The notes under the pieces are model-generated. The model was not told where the DNA came from, made no database searches, and saw nothing but the letters and a program-made list of their open reading frames with translations. From positions 1 to 34,328 of the forward strand of contig UBXM01000048.1 of the NCBI GenBank assembly GCA_900469445.1: DNA of 34,328 nucleotides. The letters run 5' to 3'. Position 1 is the first letter of the stretch, and the number at the start of each line of letters is the position of its first letter. The stretch comes from Hyphomicrobiales bacterium (GTDB lineage: Bacteria > Pseudomonadota > Alphaproteobacteria > Rhizobiales > Rhizobiaceae). Positions 15,220 through 23,579 of this stretch are shown piece by piece. A program made the position numbers and the translations under genes.

Positions 15220-16992
15220 CTAGGCGACCGGCCAGACATAGAGCAGTGCCGGAATGCTGACGAGGACGATGAGGAAGGATAGAGGCAGGCCGAGGCGCGG
15301 ATAATCCGAGAATTTATAGCCGCCCGGACCAAAGACCAGCGTATTGCATTGGTGGCCGACGGGGGTGAGGAAATCGCAGCCGGCGCCGATCGCAACCGCC
15401 ATCAGGAAGGCTTCCGGCTTGAAGCCGAGATTGGTGGCGAAACTGGCGGCGATCGGGCCCATGACGAGCACGGTTGCGGCATTGTTGAGGAAGGGCGTGA
15501 CGGCCATGGCGGTGACGAGGATGAGGCCGAGGGCGCCCCAGGCGGGCAGGGTGGCCGCTGCCTGACCCAGCCAAGTGGCGATCAGTTCGCTGCCGCCCGT
15601 GGTGCGCAAACTGTCCGATACCGGGATCAGCGCCGCCAGCATGACGAGGATCGGCCCGTCGACGGATTTGTAGAAATCGGTGAGCGGGATGGCGCGAAAA
15701 ACGACCATGCCGAGGGCTGCCGCGAAGAAGGCGACGGGCACGGGGGCGAGGCCGACCGCCGTCGTTGCCATGGCGAGCGCCAGAATGATCAGTGGAATGA
15801 GGGCGCGGCGGCGGGTGCCGAGCAGCACTTCGCGCTGGGCAAGCGGCAGAAGTGCGAAATCCTGCATCACGGTCGGCATGTTCTTGCGGCTGCCCTGCAG
15901 CACGATGATATCGCCGGCCATCAGGGTCAACGTGCCGAGCCTTTCCTTCAGCCGTTCGCCATGGCGGCTGATGGCGAGCAGGTTGACGCCGCGGGTATAG
16001 GAAAGTGAGAGGTCCTTTGCTGACAGGCCGCGAAGCGAGGATTCCTGGCTGATGATCGCTTCGATGGAAATGACGTCTGCTTGGTCCTTTCCGTTTTCCA
16101 TCAGCGGCTTGCCGGACAATTGCAGCTTGGCTCCGGAAACGACGCGATCGAGCGCCTTGGATGGACCTTCCAGAAGCACGATATCGCTTTCGCGCAGTTT
16201 CAGGTCGGGGAAGGGCGCCATGCGCGATGGGCCGCGCAGGACGGCATTGGCGATGACTTCACGATCGCCGAGTTTCAGCAACTCGCCGAGCGGTCTTTCC
16301 AGCACCGTCGATTGCGGTGTGATCGTCACTTCCGAGGTGTAGTTGCTGATCTCGACGGCTTCTTCCAGCGAATTGTTCTGCTTTGTGCGGCTCGGCACCA
16401 GCCAGTGGAAGAACATGAGAAAGGTAATGCCGACGACGCAGAGGATGACACCCATCGGGGTGAAGTCGAACATGGTGAAGGACTGGCCGGTCAATTCCTC
16501 ACGGATGCGCGAAACGACAATGTTCGGCGAGGTGCCGATCTGGGTCATCAAGCCGCCCAGAAGTGCCGAAAAGGCCATCGGCATGAGATATTTGGATGGC
16601 GAGGCGCCGGATTTCTTGGCGAATTGAAAGGCAACCGGCATCATGATGGCGAGCGCGCCGATATTCTTGATGAAGGCCGATAGCAACGCCACGACGACCA
16701 TCAGCAAGGCGAGCTGGGTATGCAGCGTGTTGAGGTTGGGAAAGAACTTCTTGATCGCCACGTCGACAATGCCGGAGCGGGCGACGCCGGCGGACACGAT
16801 CAGTGCCGAGCCGACGATGATGACGATGTCATCGGAAAACCCGGAAAATGCCTTTTCCACCGGCACCACGCCGAGTGCGACCGCCAGAACCAGCGCGCAA
16901 CAGGCCACCACGTCGTAGCGGAAGCGATCCCATATAAAAACAGCCATCATCGCAGCGATGACGGCGAAGGCGAGGATCTGCTGGGTTGTCAT
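15220..16992 (-). CDS. SLC13/DASS-type permease with RCK_C domains
   Basis: 590-residue inner-membrane transporter. Two blocks of hydrophobic helices (about 1-205 and 400-590) flank a soluble middle with two RCK_C/TrkA-C-like domains (about 220-300 and 305-385; e.g. ISRHGERLKERLGTLTLMAGDIIVLQG). Each membrane half carries the family signature: ALLGGLMTQIGTSPNIVV in the first and AVTPFLNNAATVLVMGPIAAS plus GCDFLTPVGHQCNTLVFGPGGY in the second. Such proteins move divalent anions (sulfate, dicarboxylates) with Na+ or H+; the RCK_C domains may sense a ligand. Substrate unknown. The start follows CGGAGCCGC. It is divergent from the glutathione peroxidase gene. Confidence 0.85.
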   Translation of the reverse strand: MTTQQILAFAVIAAMMAVFIWDRFRYDVVACCALVLAVALGVVPVEKAFSGFSDDIVIIVGSALIVSAGVARSGIVDVAIKKFFPNLNTLHTQLALLMVVVALLSAFIKNIGALAIMMPVAFQFAKKSGASPSKYLMPMAFSALLGGLMTQIGTSPNIVVSRIREELTGQSFTMFDFTPMGVILCVVGITFLMFFHWLVPSRTKQNNSLEEAVEISNYTSEVTITPQSTVLERPLGELLKLGDREVIANAVLRGPSRMAPFPDLKLRESDIVLLEGPSKALDRVVSGAKLQLSGKPLMENGKDQADVISIEAIISQESSLRGLSAKDLSLSYTRGVNLLAISRHGERLKERLGTLTLMAGDIIVLQGSRKNMPTVMQDFALLPLAQREVLLGTRRRALIPLIILALAMATTAVGLAPVPVAFFAAALGMVVFRAIPLTDFYKSVDGPILVMLAALIPVSDSLRTTGGSELIATWLGQAAATLPAWGALGLILVTAMAVTPFLNNAATVLVMGPIAASFATNLGFKPEAFLMAVAIGAGCDFLTPVGHQCNTLVFGPGGYKFSDYPRLGLPLSFLIVLVSIPALLYVWPVA

Positions 16993-17160
16993 GCGGCTCC
17001 GGGGGATGCGAGGCAGGGCAAAGAGGTGGCGTGATAATGCCCGAGCGGAGAAAATGTTTCAAACGCCTTGCGCATATCTGCAAGGTTTCGCGCGCGCTGG
17101 ACAGCGAGGGTCTGCAAGATAGACTGAGCACACCCACATTCCCGCCATCAGGAGCATTCG

Positions 17161-17703
17161 ATGACCGACATTCTTTCCATTCCCGTCAAGCGGACCGACG
17201 GGAGCGAAACCACGCTTGGCAGCTATAAAGGGCAGGTCATGCTGGTGGTGAACGTTGCTTCCAAATGCGGCCTGACCAAGCAGTATGAGGGGCTTGAGAA
17301 GCTCTATGAAGACAAGCGCGAGCGCGGTTTTGTCATCACCGCTTTCCCGGCCAATGACTTCATGGGGCAGGAGCCGGGTTCGGATGCCGAGATCGTCGAA
17401 TTCTGCCAGCTGACCTATGATGTGAAGTTTCCGATCTTCTCGAAGATTTCGGTAAAGGGCGAAACCAAGCATCCACTCTACAAGGCGCTGACCGGGTCGA
17501 CCGTTGCCACGACAGGGGATGGGCCGATGAGGGAAAAGCTGCGGTCACGCGGGATGGAGGTCGAAGACGGCGAGATCGTTTGGAATTTCGAAAAATTCCT
17601 GATCGGCCGCGACGGAAAGATTGCCGCGCGCTTTGCGCCGGATGTGACGGCGCAGGACAGCCGGCTGATCGAGGCGGTGGATCGCGAGCTGGCAAAGGGT
17701 TGA
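17161..17703 (+). CDS. Glutathione peroxidase family (peroxiredoxin-like)
   Basis: 180-residue thioredoxin-fold peroxidase that reduces hydrogen peroxide and organic peroxides in the cytoplasm. The catalytic set is present: Cys36 (VNVASKCGLTKQY, Cys rather than selenocysteine), Gln70 (FMGQEPG), and Trp141-Asn142 (WNFEKFL). Cys82 (EFCQLTYDVKFPIF) lies where the resolving Cys of thioredoxin-dependent Gpx enzymes is found, so thioredoxin may be the real reductant. A CAGGAG box precedes the ATG by 7 nt. The gene is single, ending in a strong hairpin. Confidence 0.92.
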   Translation: MTDILSIPVKRTDGSETTLGSYKGQVMLVVNVASKCGLTKQYEGLEKLYEDKRERGFVITAFPANDFMGQEPGSDAEIVEFCQLTYDVKFPIFSKISVKGETKHPLYKALTGSTVATTGDGPMREKLRSRGMEVEDGEIVWNFEKFLIGRDGKIAARFAPDVTAQDSRLIEAVDRELAKG

Positions 17704-17711
17704 GGTAATAA

Positions 17712-17734
17712 AAAGGGCGCTCGAGGCGCCCTTT
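17712..17734. terminator. Bidirectional terminator (gpx / terC)
   Basis: A perfect 9-bp stem, AAAGGGCGC (17712-17720) with GCGCCCTTT (17726-17734), has a 5-nt loop and lies 8 nt after the peroxidase stop. Downstream TCCTTTTG supplies the T tract; the A run on the left serves the convergent terC gene. Confidence 0.85.
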
Positions 17735-17748
17735 CCTTTTGTCCGTTA

Positions 17749-18519
17749 TCAGTGGTGCGTGTCGCCGCCGCCCCGGGCCTTGTTCTTTATCTTAGCGTGC
17801 CTGGACCACATGTTGAGCATCTCGACCAGAGCCGAGAAGGCCATGGCGGCGTAGATGTAGCCCTTGGGCACGTGGACGCCGAAGCCTTCGGCGATCAGCG
17901 TCGCGCCGATCATCAGCAGGAAGCCGAGCGCCAGCATGACGATGGTCGGATTGCGCTCGATGAAGTTGGCGAGCGGGGTCGCTGCCAGCAGCATGACGGT
18001 GACGGCCGCAACAACGGCGACGATCATGATCGGCAGGTGCGGGGTCATGCCGACTGCGGTGATGATGCTGTCGATCGAGAAGACGAGGTCGAGGATGAGG
18101 ATCTGCACGATCGCCGCGCTGAAGGTCATCTGAACGACCTGCGAACCTGCGCCGACCATATCTTCCTTGTGGTCAACGACATCGACCGAGTGGTGGATTT
18201 CCGTGGTCGCCTTGTAGACGAGGAAAAGGCCACCGGCGATGAGGATCAGGTCCTTCCAGGAGAACGGCTGACCGAAGACCTCGAAGATCGGGTTGGTGAG
18301 CTGGACGATCCAGGCGATGGTGCCGAGCAGGCCGAGACGCATGATCAGCGCCAGACCGATACCGATCTTGCGCGCTTTTTCGCGATGCTCAGGCGGCAGC
18401 TTGTTGGTCAGGATGGAAATGAAGATCAGGTTGTCGATGCCGAGAACGACTTCCATGACCACGAGTGTAACGAGCGCTACCCAGGCCCCCGGGTCTGCTA
18501 AGAGCGCTGCAATGTCCAT
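17749..18519 (-). CDS. TerC-family integral membrane protein
   Basis: 256-residue TerC/Alx-type protein with about seven hydrophobic segments. The two family signatures with conserved Asp are seen: VVLGIDNLIFISIL (Asp29) and ILDLVFSIDSIITAVGM (Asp150). A basic, Gly/His-rich tail ends the protein (KIKNKARGGGDTHH). Members have been linked to metal-ion export, notably manganese (Alx, MeeF/MeeY-type), and to loading of secreted metalloproteins. Here that is family knowledge only, although an Mn importer lies 8 kb away. AGGAGATATGG sets the start. The 5' leader can form alternative hairpins (see the leader entry). Confidence 0.85.
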   Translation of the reverse strand: MDIAALLADPGAWVALVTLVVMEVVLGIDNLIFISILTNKLPPEHREKARKIGIGLALIMRLGLLGTIAWIVQLTNPIFEVFGQPFSWKDLILIAGGLFLVYKATTEIHHSVDVVDHKEDMVGAGSQVVQMTFSAAIVQILILDLVFSIDSIITAVGMTPHLPIMIVAVVAAVTVMLLAATPLANFIERNPTIVMLALGFLLMIGATLIAEGFGVHVPKGYIYAAMAFSALVEMLNMWSRHAKIKNKARGGGDTHH

Positions 18520-18543
18520 CCATATCTCCTGTTTTCAATCAAA

Positions 18544-18566
18544 GGCGGTAAATGCCCGCCGCATTT
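18544..18566 (-). promoter_or_regulatory. terC leader with two mutually exclusive hairpins
   Basis: Read on the minus strand, AAATGC (66-61 of 185xx) can pair with GCATTT (55-50) and places GGCGG in its loop. That GGCGG (60-56) can instead pair with CCGCC (48-44), placing GCATTTA in its loop. The two helices cannot coexist. The element lies 25-47 nt before the terC start. No yybP-ykoY consensus is seen. Confidence 0.35.
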
Positions 18567-18626
18567 GGGGGCTTGTAGCCTAAAAACAAGAGGAGGTTGA
18601 GGTGATGAGGCGACAATTTGTCCCGC

Positions 18627-19322
18627 TCACAGCGCTTTCGCGATCACGGATTTGTTATCCGATGCATAGGCTGCCATGAAAACGCGGATCGCGCCGCGGA
18701 TCACGCGATCGATCTCCTGCCGCGAAGGCGCTTCCGGCATGGTGCCGAACAGGCGGAACTTGAAGAAGCTGCCGCTGGCCAGATCGAGAAATTGTCCCGA
18801 TGCCAGATCGAGGTCATCGATATCGAGGACCCCAATGGTTACGCCGCGTTCGAGATAGTCATGCAGCACGGTTCGCAGGTTCTGTGGTCCACGGAAGAAG
18901 CGCGAACAGAGATCCGGCATGCGCTCACGAACGCCGAGGACCGTCCGCATCGCCGTCATCACCTTCTCGTCCGTCAGATGTTCGAGGAACTTGACGCCGA
19001 ATTCGTAGAGCCCTGTTTCGATATTCTCATGACTGGAGAGCACCGTCTTCAGCGCGGCGAGAAAAGCCGCCCGCTCGGTTTCGACCATGGCAACGAAGAG
19101 GTCTTCCTTGTTCTGGAAATAGACGTAGATGGTGCCCTTGGAAACGCCGGCTTCACGGGTGATATCGTTCATGCTTGCGGCATCGAAGCCCATGCGCATG
19201 AAAACGCGCTTTGCTCCGTCCAGAATTTGCTCGCGCTTGGCCGGGTCTTCGCCCGCCGCAAACCGTCCGGTCGTCTTGCCGGCGTCTTTAAGCGAGGCCT
19301 TTTTTAACCCAGTCGACGTCAT
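18627..19322 (-). CDS. TetR-family repressor of the adjacent efflux pump
   Basis: 231-residue TetR/AcrR-type regulator. The N-terminal helix-turn-helix (about 30-75) reads ILDGAKRVFMRMGFDAASMNDITREAGVSKGTIYVYFQNKEDLF, a textbook TetR domain; the rest is the helical ligand-binding and dimerisation domain. The ATG at 19322 (MTSTGLKKA) follows GGAAATGGAAAGAA; an upstream in-frame start would cross the operator. It is divergent from an EmrAB-type pump, and two near-identical palindromes lie in the shared spacer, so it probably represses both itself and the pump until a toxic compound binds. Ligand unknown. Confidence 0.88.
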   Translation of the reverse strand: MTSTGLKKASLKDAGKTTGRFAAGEDPAKREQILDGAKRVFMRMGFDAASMNDITREAGVSKGTIYVYFQNKEDLFVAMVETERAAFLAALKTVLSSHENIETGLYEFGVKFLEHLTDEKVMTAMRTVLGVRERMPDLCSRFFRGPQNLRTVLHDYLERGVTIGVLDIDDLDLASGQFLDLASGSFFKFRLFGTMPEAPSRQEIDRVIRGAIRVFMAAYASDNKSVIAKAL

Positions 19323-19345
19323 TTCTTTCCATTTCCAACTTTTTT

Positions 19346-19361
19346 CGAACCGATCGGTTCG
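19346..19361. promoter_or_regulatory. TetR operator 1
   Basis: The perfect palindrome CGAACCGATCGGTTCG lies 24 bp upstream of the tetR start. It matches operator 2 at 15 of 16 positions, and both are followed by AT(C/T)GG. Confidence 0.72.
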
Positions 19362-19368
19362 ATCGGAC

Positions 19369-19399
19369 TTGATATGTGACAAAGATCAATCTATGTCAA
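19369..19399. promoter_or_regulatory. Divergent tetR / emrA promoters
   Basis: Plus strand: TTGATA (19369-19374), 17 nt, TATGTC (19392-19397). Minus strand: TTGACA (19399-19394), 17 nt, CATATC (19376-19371). The two overlap back to back and are bracketed by the operators. Both -10 boxes are weak, so the exact hexamers are uncertain. Confidence 0.4.
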
Positions 19400-19404
19400 C
19401 GCTC

Positions 19405-19420
19405 CGAACTGATCGGTTCG
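19405..19420. promoter_or_regulatory. TetR operator 2
   Basis: CGAACTGATCGGTTCG is a palindrome with one mismatch, 59 bp from operator 1 and 25 bp before the emrA start, downstream of the putative emrA promoter where a bound repressor would block transcription. Confidence 0.72.
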
Positions 19421-19444
19421 ATTGGTTTAAGCTTCCGTTTAAAG

Positions 19445-20656
19445 ATGGTTATGCTCATGACGGCCTCCAAGAATGCCGGCGCCCTGCGCTCAGTAACAAA
19501 TGATGACGCGACCGTGAACGCGGCCCCGACCTCGGAGAATTCGACGCCCCCCACGGGAGAGGCAAGCCCGCCCGCGCAGTCGCAGGCTCCGGCCCAGGCT
19601 GCGGAAGCGCCGAAGAAAAAGAAGCGCGGCGTCGTGCTTCCGGTCGTCGTGCTGGCGCTTCTCGCCGGTGGTGCATGGTTCGGTTATGAATGGTGGACGA
19701 ACGGCCGTTTCATGGTCTCGACCGATGACGCCTATATCGAAGGCGATATCGCCACCATTTCTCCCAAGGTGACGGCCTTCGTCGCCAAGGTGAATGTGGT
19801 TGCCAACCAGCAGGTCAAGGCCGGCGATGTGCTCGCCACGCTCGATGCCGGCGATTACCAGAATGCGCTCGATCAGGCGAATGCCGCGGTCGATACCGAA
19901 AAGCTGTCTCTCTCTCGCATCGATGCACAGGTCGAAGGTGCGGAAGCCAGCCTGGCGCAGGCGCAGGCATCGAAGGTTGCCCTTGAGGCTGCCGTACGCG
20001 GTGCCGAGATCACCCAGAAGCGTCAGCAGGAACTGGCCACCAAGTCCGTCGGCACGGCTGCCGATCTCGACAGCGCCAATGTGGCGCTCGACCAGGCGAA
20101 TGCCAACCTGATCGGTGGAGATGCTGCGATCAAGTCGGCCAAGGCCAATATCACCATTCTCGAAGCACAGCGAAAAGAAGCTGAAAGCTCCGTGCGTACG
20201 CTGGAACTGCAGCGCGACAAGGCGGCCCGCGATCTCTCCTTCACGGTGCTGAAGGCTCCCTATGACGGCGTCGTCGGCAATCGTTCGGTGCAGGAAGGCG
20301 ATCTCGTTTCGCCCGGCCAGCGGCTGATGGCGCTGGTGCCGACGCGCCAGCTCTATATCGACGCCAACTTCAAGGAGACCCAGATCCAGCATCTGGAGCC
20401 GGGTTCCAAGGTGAAGGTGCATGTCGACGCCTATAGCGACGACCCGATCACTGGCACGGTGGAGTCCATCTCACCGGCATCCGGCTCGGTCTTCTCGCTG
20501 CTGCCGCCGGAAAATGCGACGGGCAACTTCACCAAGATCATCCAGCGCGTTCCGGTGCGGATCGCGCTGCCGCAGGAGGCGCTCGATACGGGCCGTCTTC
20601 GGGCGGGTCTCAGCGTCGTGGTCGATGTCGATACCCGCACGGCTCCGAAAAACTAA
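19445..20656 (+). CDS. EmrA-type HlyD-family efflux periplasmic adaptor
   Basis: 403-residue membrane fusion protein. A cytoplasmic Pro/Ala-rich N-terminus (to 55), a KKKKR stop and one membrane helix (about 62-82) are followed by the lipoyl-like half (DDAYIEGDIATISPKVTAFVAKVNVVANQQVKAGDVLATLD), a long coiled-coil hairpin (about 125-255) and the closing lipoyl/beta-barrel part (LKAPYDGVVGNRSVQEGDLVSPGQ). It links the partner MFS pump to an outer-membrane channel. ATGs at 19445, 19451 and 19457 are in frame and none has a strong ribosome-binding site; the first is given. The next gene is the MFS pump, 58 bp on. Confidence 0.88.
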   Translation: MVMLMTASKNAGALRSVTNDDATVNAAPTSENSTPPTGEASPPAQSQAPAQAAEAPKKKKRGVVLPVVVLALLAGGAWFGYEWWTNGRFMVSTDDAYIEGDIATISPKVTAFVAKVNVVANQQVKAGDVLATLDAGDYQNALDQANAAVDTEKLSLSRIDAQVEGAEASLAQAQASKVALEAAVRGAEITQKRQQELATKSVGTAADLDSANVALDQANANLIGGDAAIKSAKANITILEAQRKEAESSVRTLELQRDKAARDLSFTVLKAPYDGVVGNRSVQEGDLVSPGQRLMALVPTRQLYIDANFKETQIQHLEPGSKVKVHVDAYSDDPITGTVESISPASGSVFSLLPPENATGNFTKIIQRVPVRIALPQEALDTGRLRAGLSVVVDVDTRTAPKN

Positions 20657-20714
20657 CAGCCGCTTGTCCGGCTCCTCTTCAAACATGCCCTGATCGAAGG
20701 GCGGAGGTGGTCCC

Positions 20715-22316
20715 ATGGCTGGGAGCGCAACAACAACTGCAGGATCTATGCCCGCTGGCTCCATGCCGGCGGACGAGCCGATGGACCGGAGAAAGCTGAT
20801 CGCTTTCTTCGCCATGGTGCTCGGCATGTTCATGTCGATCCTCGATATCCAGATCGTCTCGGCTTCGCTGTCGGAAATCCAGGCGGGCTTGTCCGCCGGT
20901 TCTGACGAGATCGGCTGGGTGCAGACATCCTATCTGATTGCGGAGGTCATCATGATCCCGCTTTCGGGTACGCTCGCCCGCATCATCTCGACCCGCTATC
21001 TCTTCGCCGCCTCGGCTGCCGGTTTCACGGTCGCCAGCGCGCTTTGCGCCACGGCGACAAATATCGATCAGATGATCGTCTACCGCGCCATCCAGGGGTT
21101 TATCGGCGGGGGCATGATCCCGTCGGTGTTTGCCGCGGCCTTCACCATCTTCCCGCCGTCGAAGCGCGCCATCGTCTCGCCGATCATCGGGCTTATCGCA
21201 ACGCTTGCGCCGACGATTGGCCCGACCGTCGGCGGTTATCTTTCGCATGCCTTTTCGTGGCACTGGCTGTTTCTGGTCAATATCGTTCCGGGCATTATCG
21301 TCACGATCGTTGCGTGGAACTTCATCGATTTCGACAAGCCGGAACTCTCGCTCTTCAAGAAGTTCGACTGGTGGGGCCTCTTCTCGATGGGCGTGTTCCT
21401 TGGCGCCCTGGAATACGTTCTCGAAGAGGGCAATTCCAACGACTGGTTCAATGACCACATGATCGTCATCGGCGCGATTGCCTCGGTGCTCGGTGCGATG
21501 GTGTTCTTCTATCGGGCATTCACGGTGGAGTTTCCTGTCGTGGACCTGACGGCCTTCACCAATCGAAATTTCGCGCTCGGGTCGATCTTCTCCTTCGTCA
21601 TGGGGATCGGGCTTTACGGGTTGACCTATATCTATCCCGTCTATCTCAGCCGCGTTCGCGACTATGACAGCCTGATGATCGGCGAGACGATGTTCGTCTC
21701 GGGCCTGGCAATGTTCTTCACCGCGCCGATCGCCGGCAAGCTCTCGACGGTGATGGACCTGAGAGCCATGATGGTGCTCGGCTTCGTCAGCTTCGGTGCC
21801 GGTACCTATATCATGACCGGGATCACGACAGACTGGGACTTCTACGAGCTGTTCATTCCGCAGATCCTGCGCGGTTTCGGCCTGATGATGTGCATGGTGC
21901 CGATCAACAACATTGCGCTTGGCACGCTGCCGCCCGCCCGTATTCGCGGAGCCTCGGGTCTGTTCAACCTGACCCGTAACCTCGGCGGCGCCGTGGGGCT
22001 CGCCATCATCAGCACCGTATTGTCCAACCGTCAGGACGTGCATTACGAGCGGCTGCGCGAGCATCTGGACTGGGGCAACCCGACTGCAGTCGACCAGCTG
22101 AACAGCATGGCATCCAATCTCAATGCCTACGGACTGGATGGTGCGACCGGGGCAATCCGGCAGATGGTCAATCTCGTGACGCAGCAGGCTGTCGTCATGT
22201 CGTTCAGCGACGTCTTCCTGATCCTGACCGTTCTGTTCGGACTGATGGTGCTCGGTGTTGCGCTGATCGAAAAACCTTCGCCGCAGATCACAGGGCGAAG
22301 TGGCGGCGGCCACTGA
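20715..22316 (+). CDS. EmrB-type MFS multidrug transporter (DHA2, 14 TMS)
   Basis: 533-residue drug:H+ antiporter of the DHA2 family with about 14 hydrophobic segments. Seen are the opening LDIQIVSASLSEIQAGLSAG with SYLIAEVIMIPLSGTLARIISTR (EmrB motif A region), the FIGGGMIPSVFAAAFTIFP segment, and motif C-like IGPTVGGYLSHAFSWHWLFLVN. A Ser/Gly/Met N-terminus (1-23) precedes helix 1. GGAGG lies 9 nt before the ATG. With EmrA it should expel hydrophobic toxicants, plant phenolics being the usual candidates in rhizobia (inference). A terminator follows. Confidence 0.92.
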   Translation: MAGSATTTAGSMPAGSMPADEPMDRRKLIAFFAMVLGMFMSILDIQIVSASLSEIQAGLSAGSDEIGWVQTSYLIAEVIMIPLSGTLARIISTRYLFAASAAGFTVASALCATATNIDQMIVYRAIQGFIGGGMIPSVFAAAFTIFPPSKRAIVSPIIGLIATLAPTIGPTVGGYLSHAFSWHWLFLVNIVPGIIVTIVAWNFIDFDKPELSLFKKFDWWGLFSMGVFLGALEYVLEEGNSNDWFNDHMIVIGAIASVLGAMVFFYRAFTVEFPVVDLTAFTNRNFALGSIFSFVMGIGLYGLTYIYPVYLSRVRDYDSLMIGETMFVSGLAMFFTAPIAGKLSTVMDLRAMMVLGFVSFGAGTYIMTGITTDWDFYELFIPQILRGFGLMMCMVPINNIALGTLPPARIRGASGLFNLTRNLGGAVGLAIISTVLSNRQDVHYERLREHLDWGNPTAVDQLNSMASNLNAYGLDGATGAIRQMVNLVTQQAVVMSFSDVFLILTVLFGLMVLGVALIEKPSPQITGRSGGGH

Positions 22317-22350
22317 TCATCTACGAAGAATTTCAGGAAACCACCGCCGG

Positions 22351-22385
22351 AAGGGGCCGTCGCTGCAAAGTGACGGCCCCTTTTT
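22351..22385 (+). terminator. Rho-independent terminator of the emrAB operon
   Basis: An 11-bp stem, AAGGGGCCGTC (22351-22361) with GACGGCCCCTT (22372-22382), is followed by a T run through 22385; 34 nt after the stop. Confidence 0.92.
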
Positions 22386-22414
22386 GGTTGCGTTCCACGG
22401 GTGCTGTCATTTTC

Positions 22415-22430
22415 TGATTTACGTACCTCA
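22415..22430. promoter_or_regulatory. XylR-like operator upstream of the LacI-family gene
   Basis: TGATTTACGTACCTCA shares TACGTACCTCA with the xylA and ABC-operon sites and keeps TGA...TCA ends. It lies 34 bp before the regulator start, fitting autoregulation of the regulator-xylB unit. Confidence 0.7.
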
Positions 22431-22463
22431 AAAACTCGGCTAGGACGCTTCACGGAGGAATTC

Positions 22464-23489
22464 ATGAAGCCCACCGTCCATGACATCGCACGCAGCGCAG
22501 GCGTCAGTCTGGCAACGGTCGATCGCGTGCTCAACGATCGTCCAGGTGTGCGGCACGTCACCCGCGAGCGGGTGGAACAGGCGATTTCCAGACTTGGTTA
22601 TGTTCGGGACGTGGCGGCGGCCAACCTTGCCAAGGGGCGCACCTACTCCTTCGTTTTCGTCATGCCTGCAAACGACAATTCCTTCATGATCGGGATCCGC
22701 GAGGAAGTGGATGCCGCGACCTACCGTTCGGGCATCGAGCGCACCCAGATCCGTGTTGTGGAAGTGCCGCCTTTCGATGCGCCGGCGCTGGCGGATGCGC
22801 TCGACAGCATCGCTCTCGACAAGCCGGACGGCATTGCGTTTGTCGCTGTTGAGGGTGCTCAGGTGCATGCCGCCGTTGCAAGGCTGAAGGAAGCCGGCAT
22901 CGCCGTCGTCACGCTGGTGTCCGATCTTCCCGGATCGGAGCGGGATCATTTCGCCGGGATCGACAACCATGCGGCCGGGCGCACGGCGGCCAATCTGCTT
23001 GGCCGGTTTGCCGGCGGTCGCGACGGCAGGATCGCCGTCATCGCCGGTTCCATGCTGGTGCGCGACCATCGCGAACGGCTGGAAGGTTTCCTTGCCGTGA
23101 TGGGAGAGAGTTTTCCGCGGCTTGCGGTGCTTCCGGTGATGGAAGCGCGGGATGATCCGGCGCTGGCGGCGGAAGTCGTATCGGCGGCGCTGCGCCGCTA
23201 TCCGGATATTATCGGGCTATACAGTCTCGGCGCCGGCAATCGCGGCGTAGTTCATGCGCTGCGTGAGATCGCGCCTGACGCGCGGCCCGTCGTTGTGGCT
23301 CACGAACTGACCGGAACGACTCGTGCGGCCCTTTCGGAGGGCCTTATCGACGCCTTACTCAATCAGGATGCTGGCCATGAAGTCCGCAGTGCGATCCGCG
23401 TCTTGAAGGGCAAGGTCGACGGCCTGCCGGTGATCGCCGCGCAGGAACGTATCCGTATCGACATATTTCTGAAGGACAATATGTCCTAG
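22464..23489 (+). CDS. LacI-family transcriptional regulator of the xylose regulon
   Basis: 341-residue repressor-type regulator. The N-terminal helix-turn-helix is typical LacI (TVHDIARSAGVSLATVDRVLNDRPGV, 4-29), with a hinge region near residues 47-58, followed by a periplasmic-binding-protein-like sensor domain (about 60-335). CGGAGGA lies 6 nt before the ATG. Downstream follow xylulokinase (91 bp) and xylose isomerase. Copies of one operator lie before this gene, xylA and the ABC operon. It therefore probably represses xylose catabolism and the transporter until a sugar inducer binds. The sensor domain resembles those of D-xylose/ribose-binding types, but the inducer (xylose or a related sugar) is inferred. 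It is not the AraC-type XylR of enterobacteria. Confidence 0.85.
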   Translation: MKPTVHDIARSAGVSLATVDRVLNDRPGVRHVTRERVEQAISRLGYVRDVAAANLAKGRTYSFVFVMPANDNSFMIGIREEVDAATYRSGIERTQIRVVEVPPFDAPALADALDSIALDKPDGIAFVAVEGAQVHAAVARLKEAGIAVVTLVSDLPGSERDHFAGIDNHAAGRTAANLLGRFAGGRDGRIAVIAGSMLVRDHRERLEGFLAVMGESFPRLAVLPVMEARDDPALAAEVVSAALRRYPDIIGLYSLGAGNRGVVHALREIAPDARPVVVAHELTGTTRAALSEGLIDALLNQDAGHEVRSAIRVLKGKVDGLPVIAAQERIRIDIFLKDNMS

Positions 23490-23579
23490 AGGCGCGTCGT
23501 CAAACGTGTGAAGCGGGTTTCAGGCAAGACGCGCCTTAAACATAAGACTGTCTTCAAGGACAGGATGAAAGGAAAAGAC

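Noticed and set aside
18520..18626. yybP-ykoY manganese riboswitch before terC
   Set aside because: The conserved sequence blocks of that class are not visible; only simple alternative hairpins are.
20679..22313. Minus-strand frame of 544 codons opposite the EmrB-type gene
   Set aside because: Overlaps a 14-helix transporter of clear family; the translation is an Asp/His/Arg-rich pseudo-protein with no motif.
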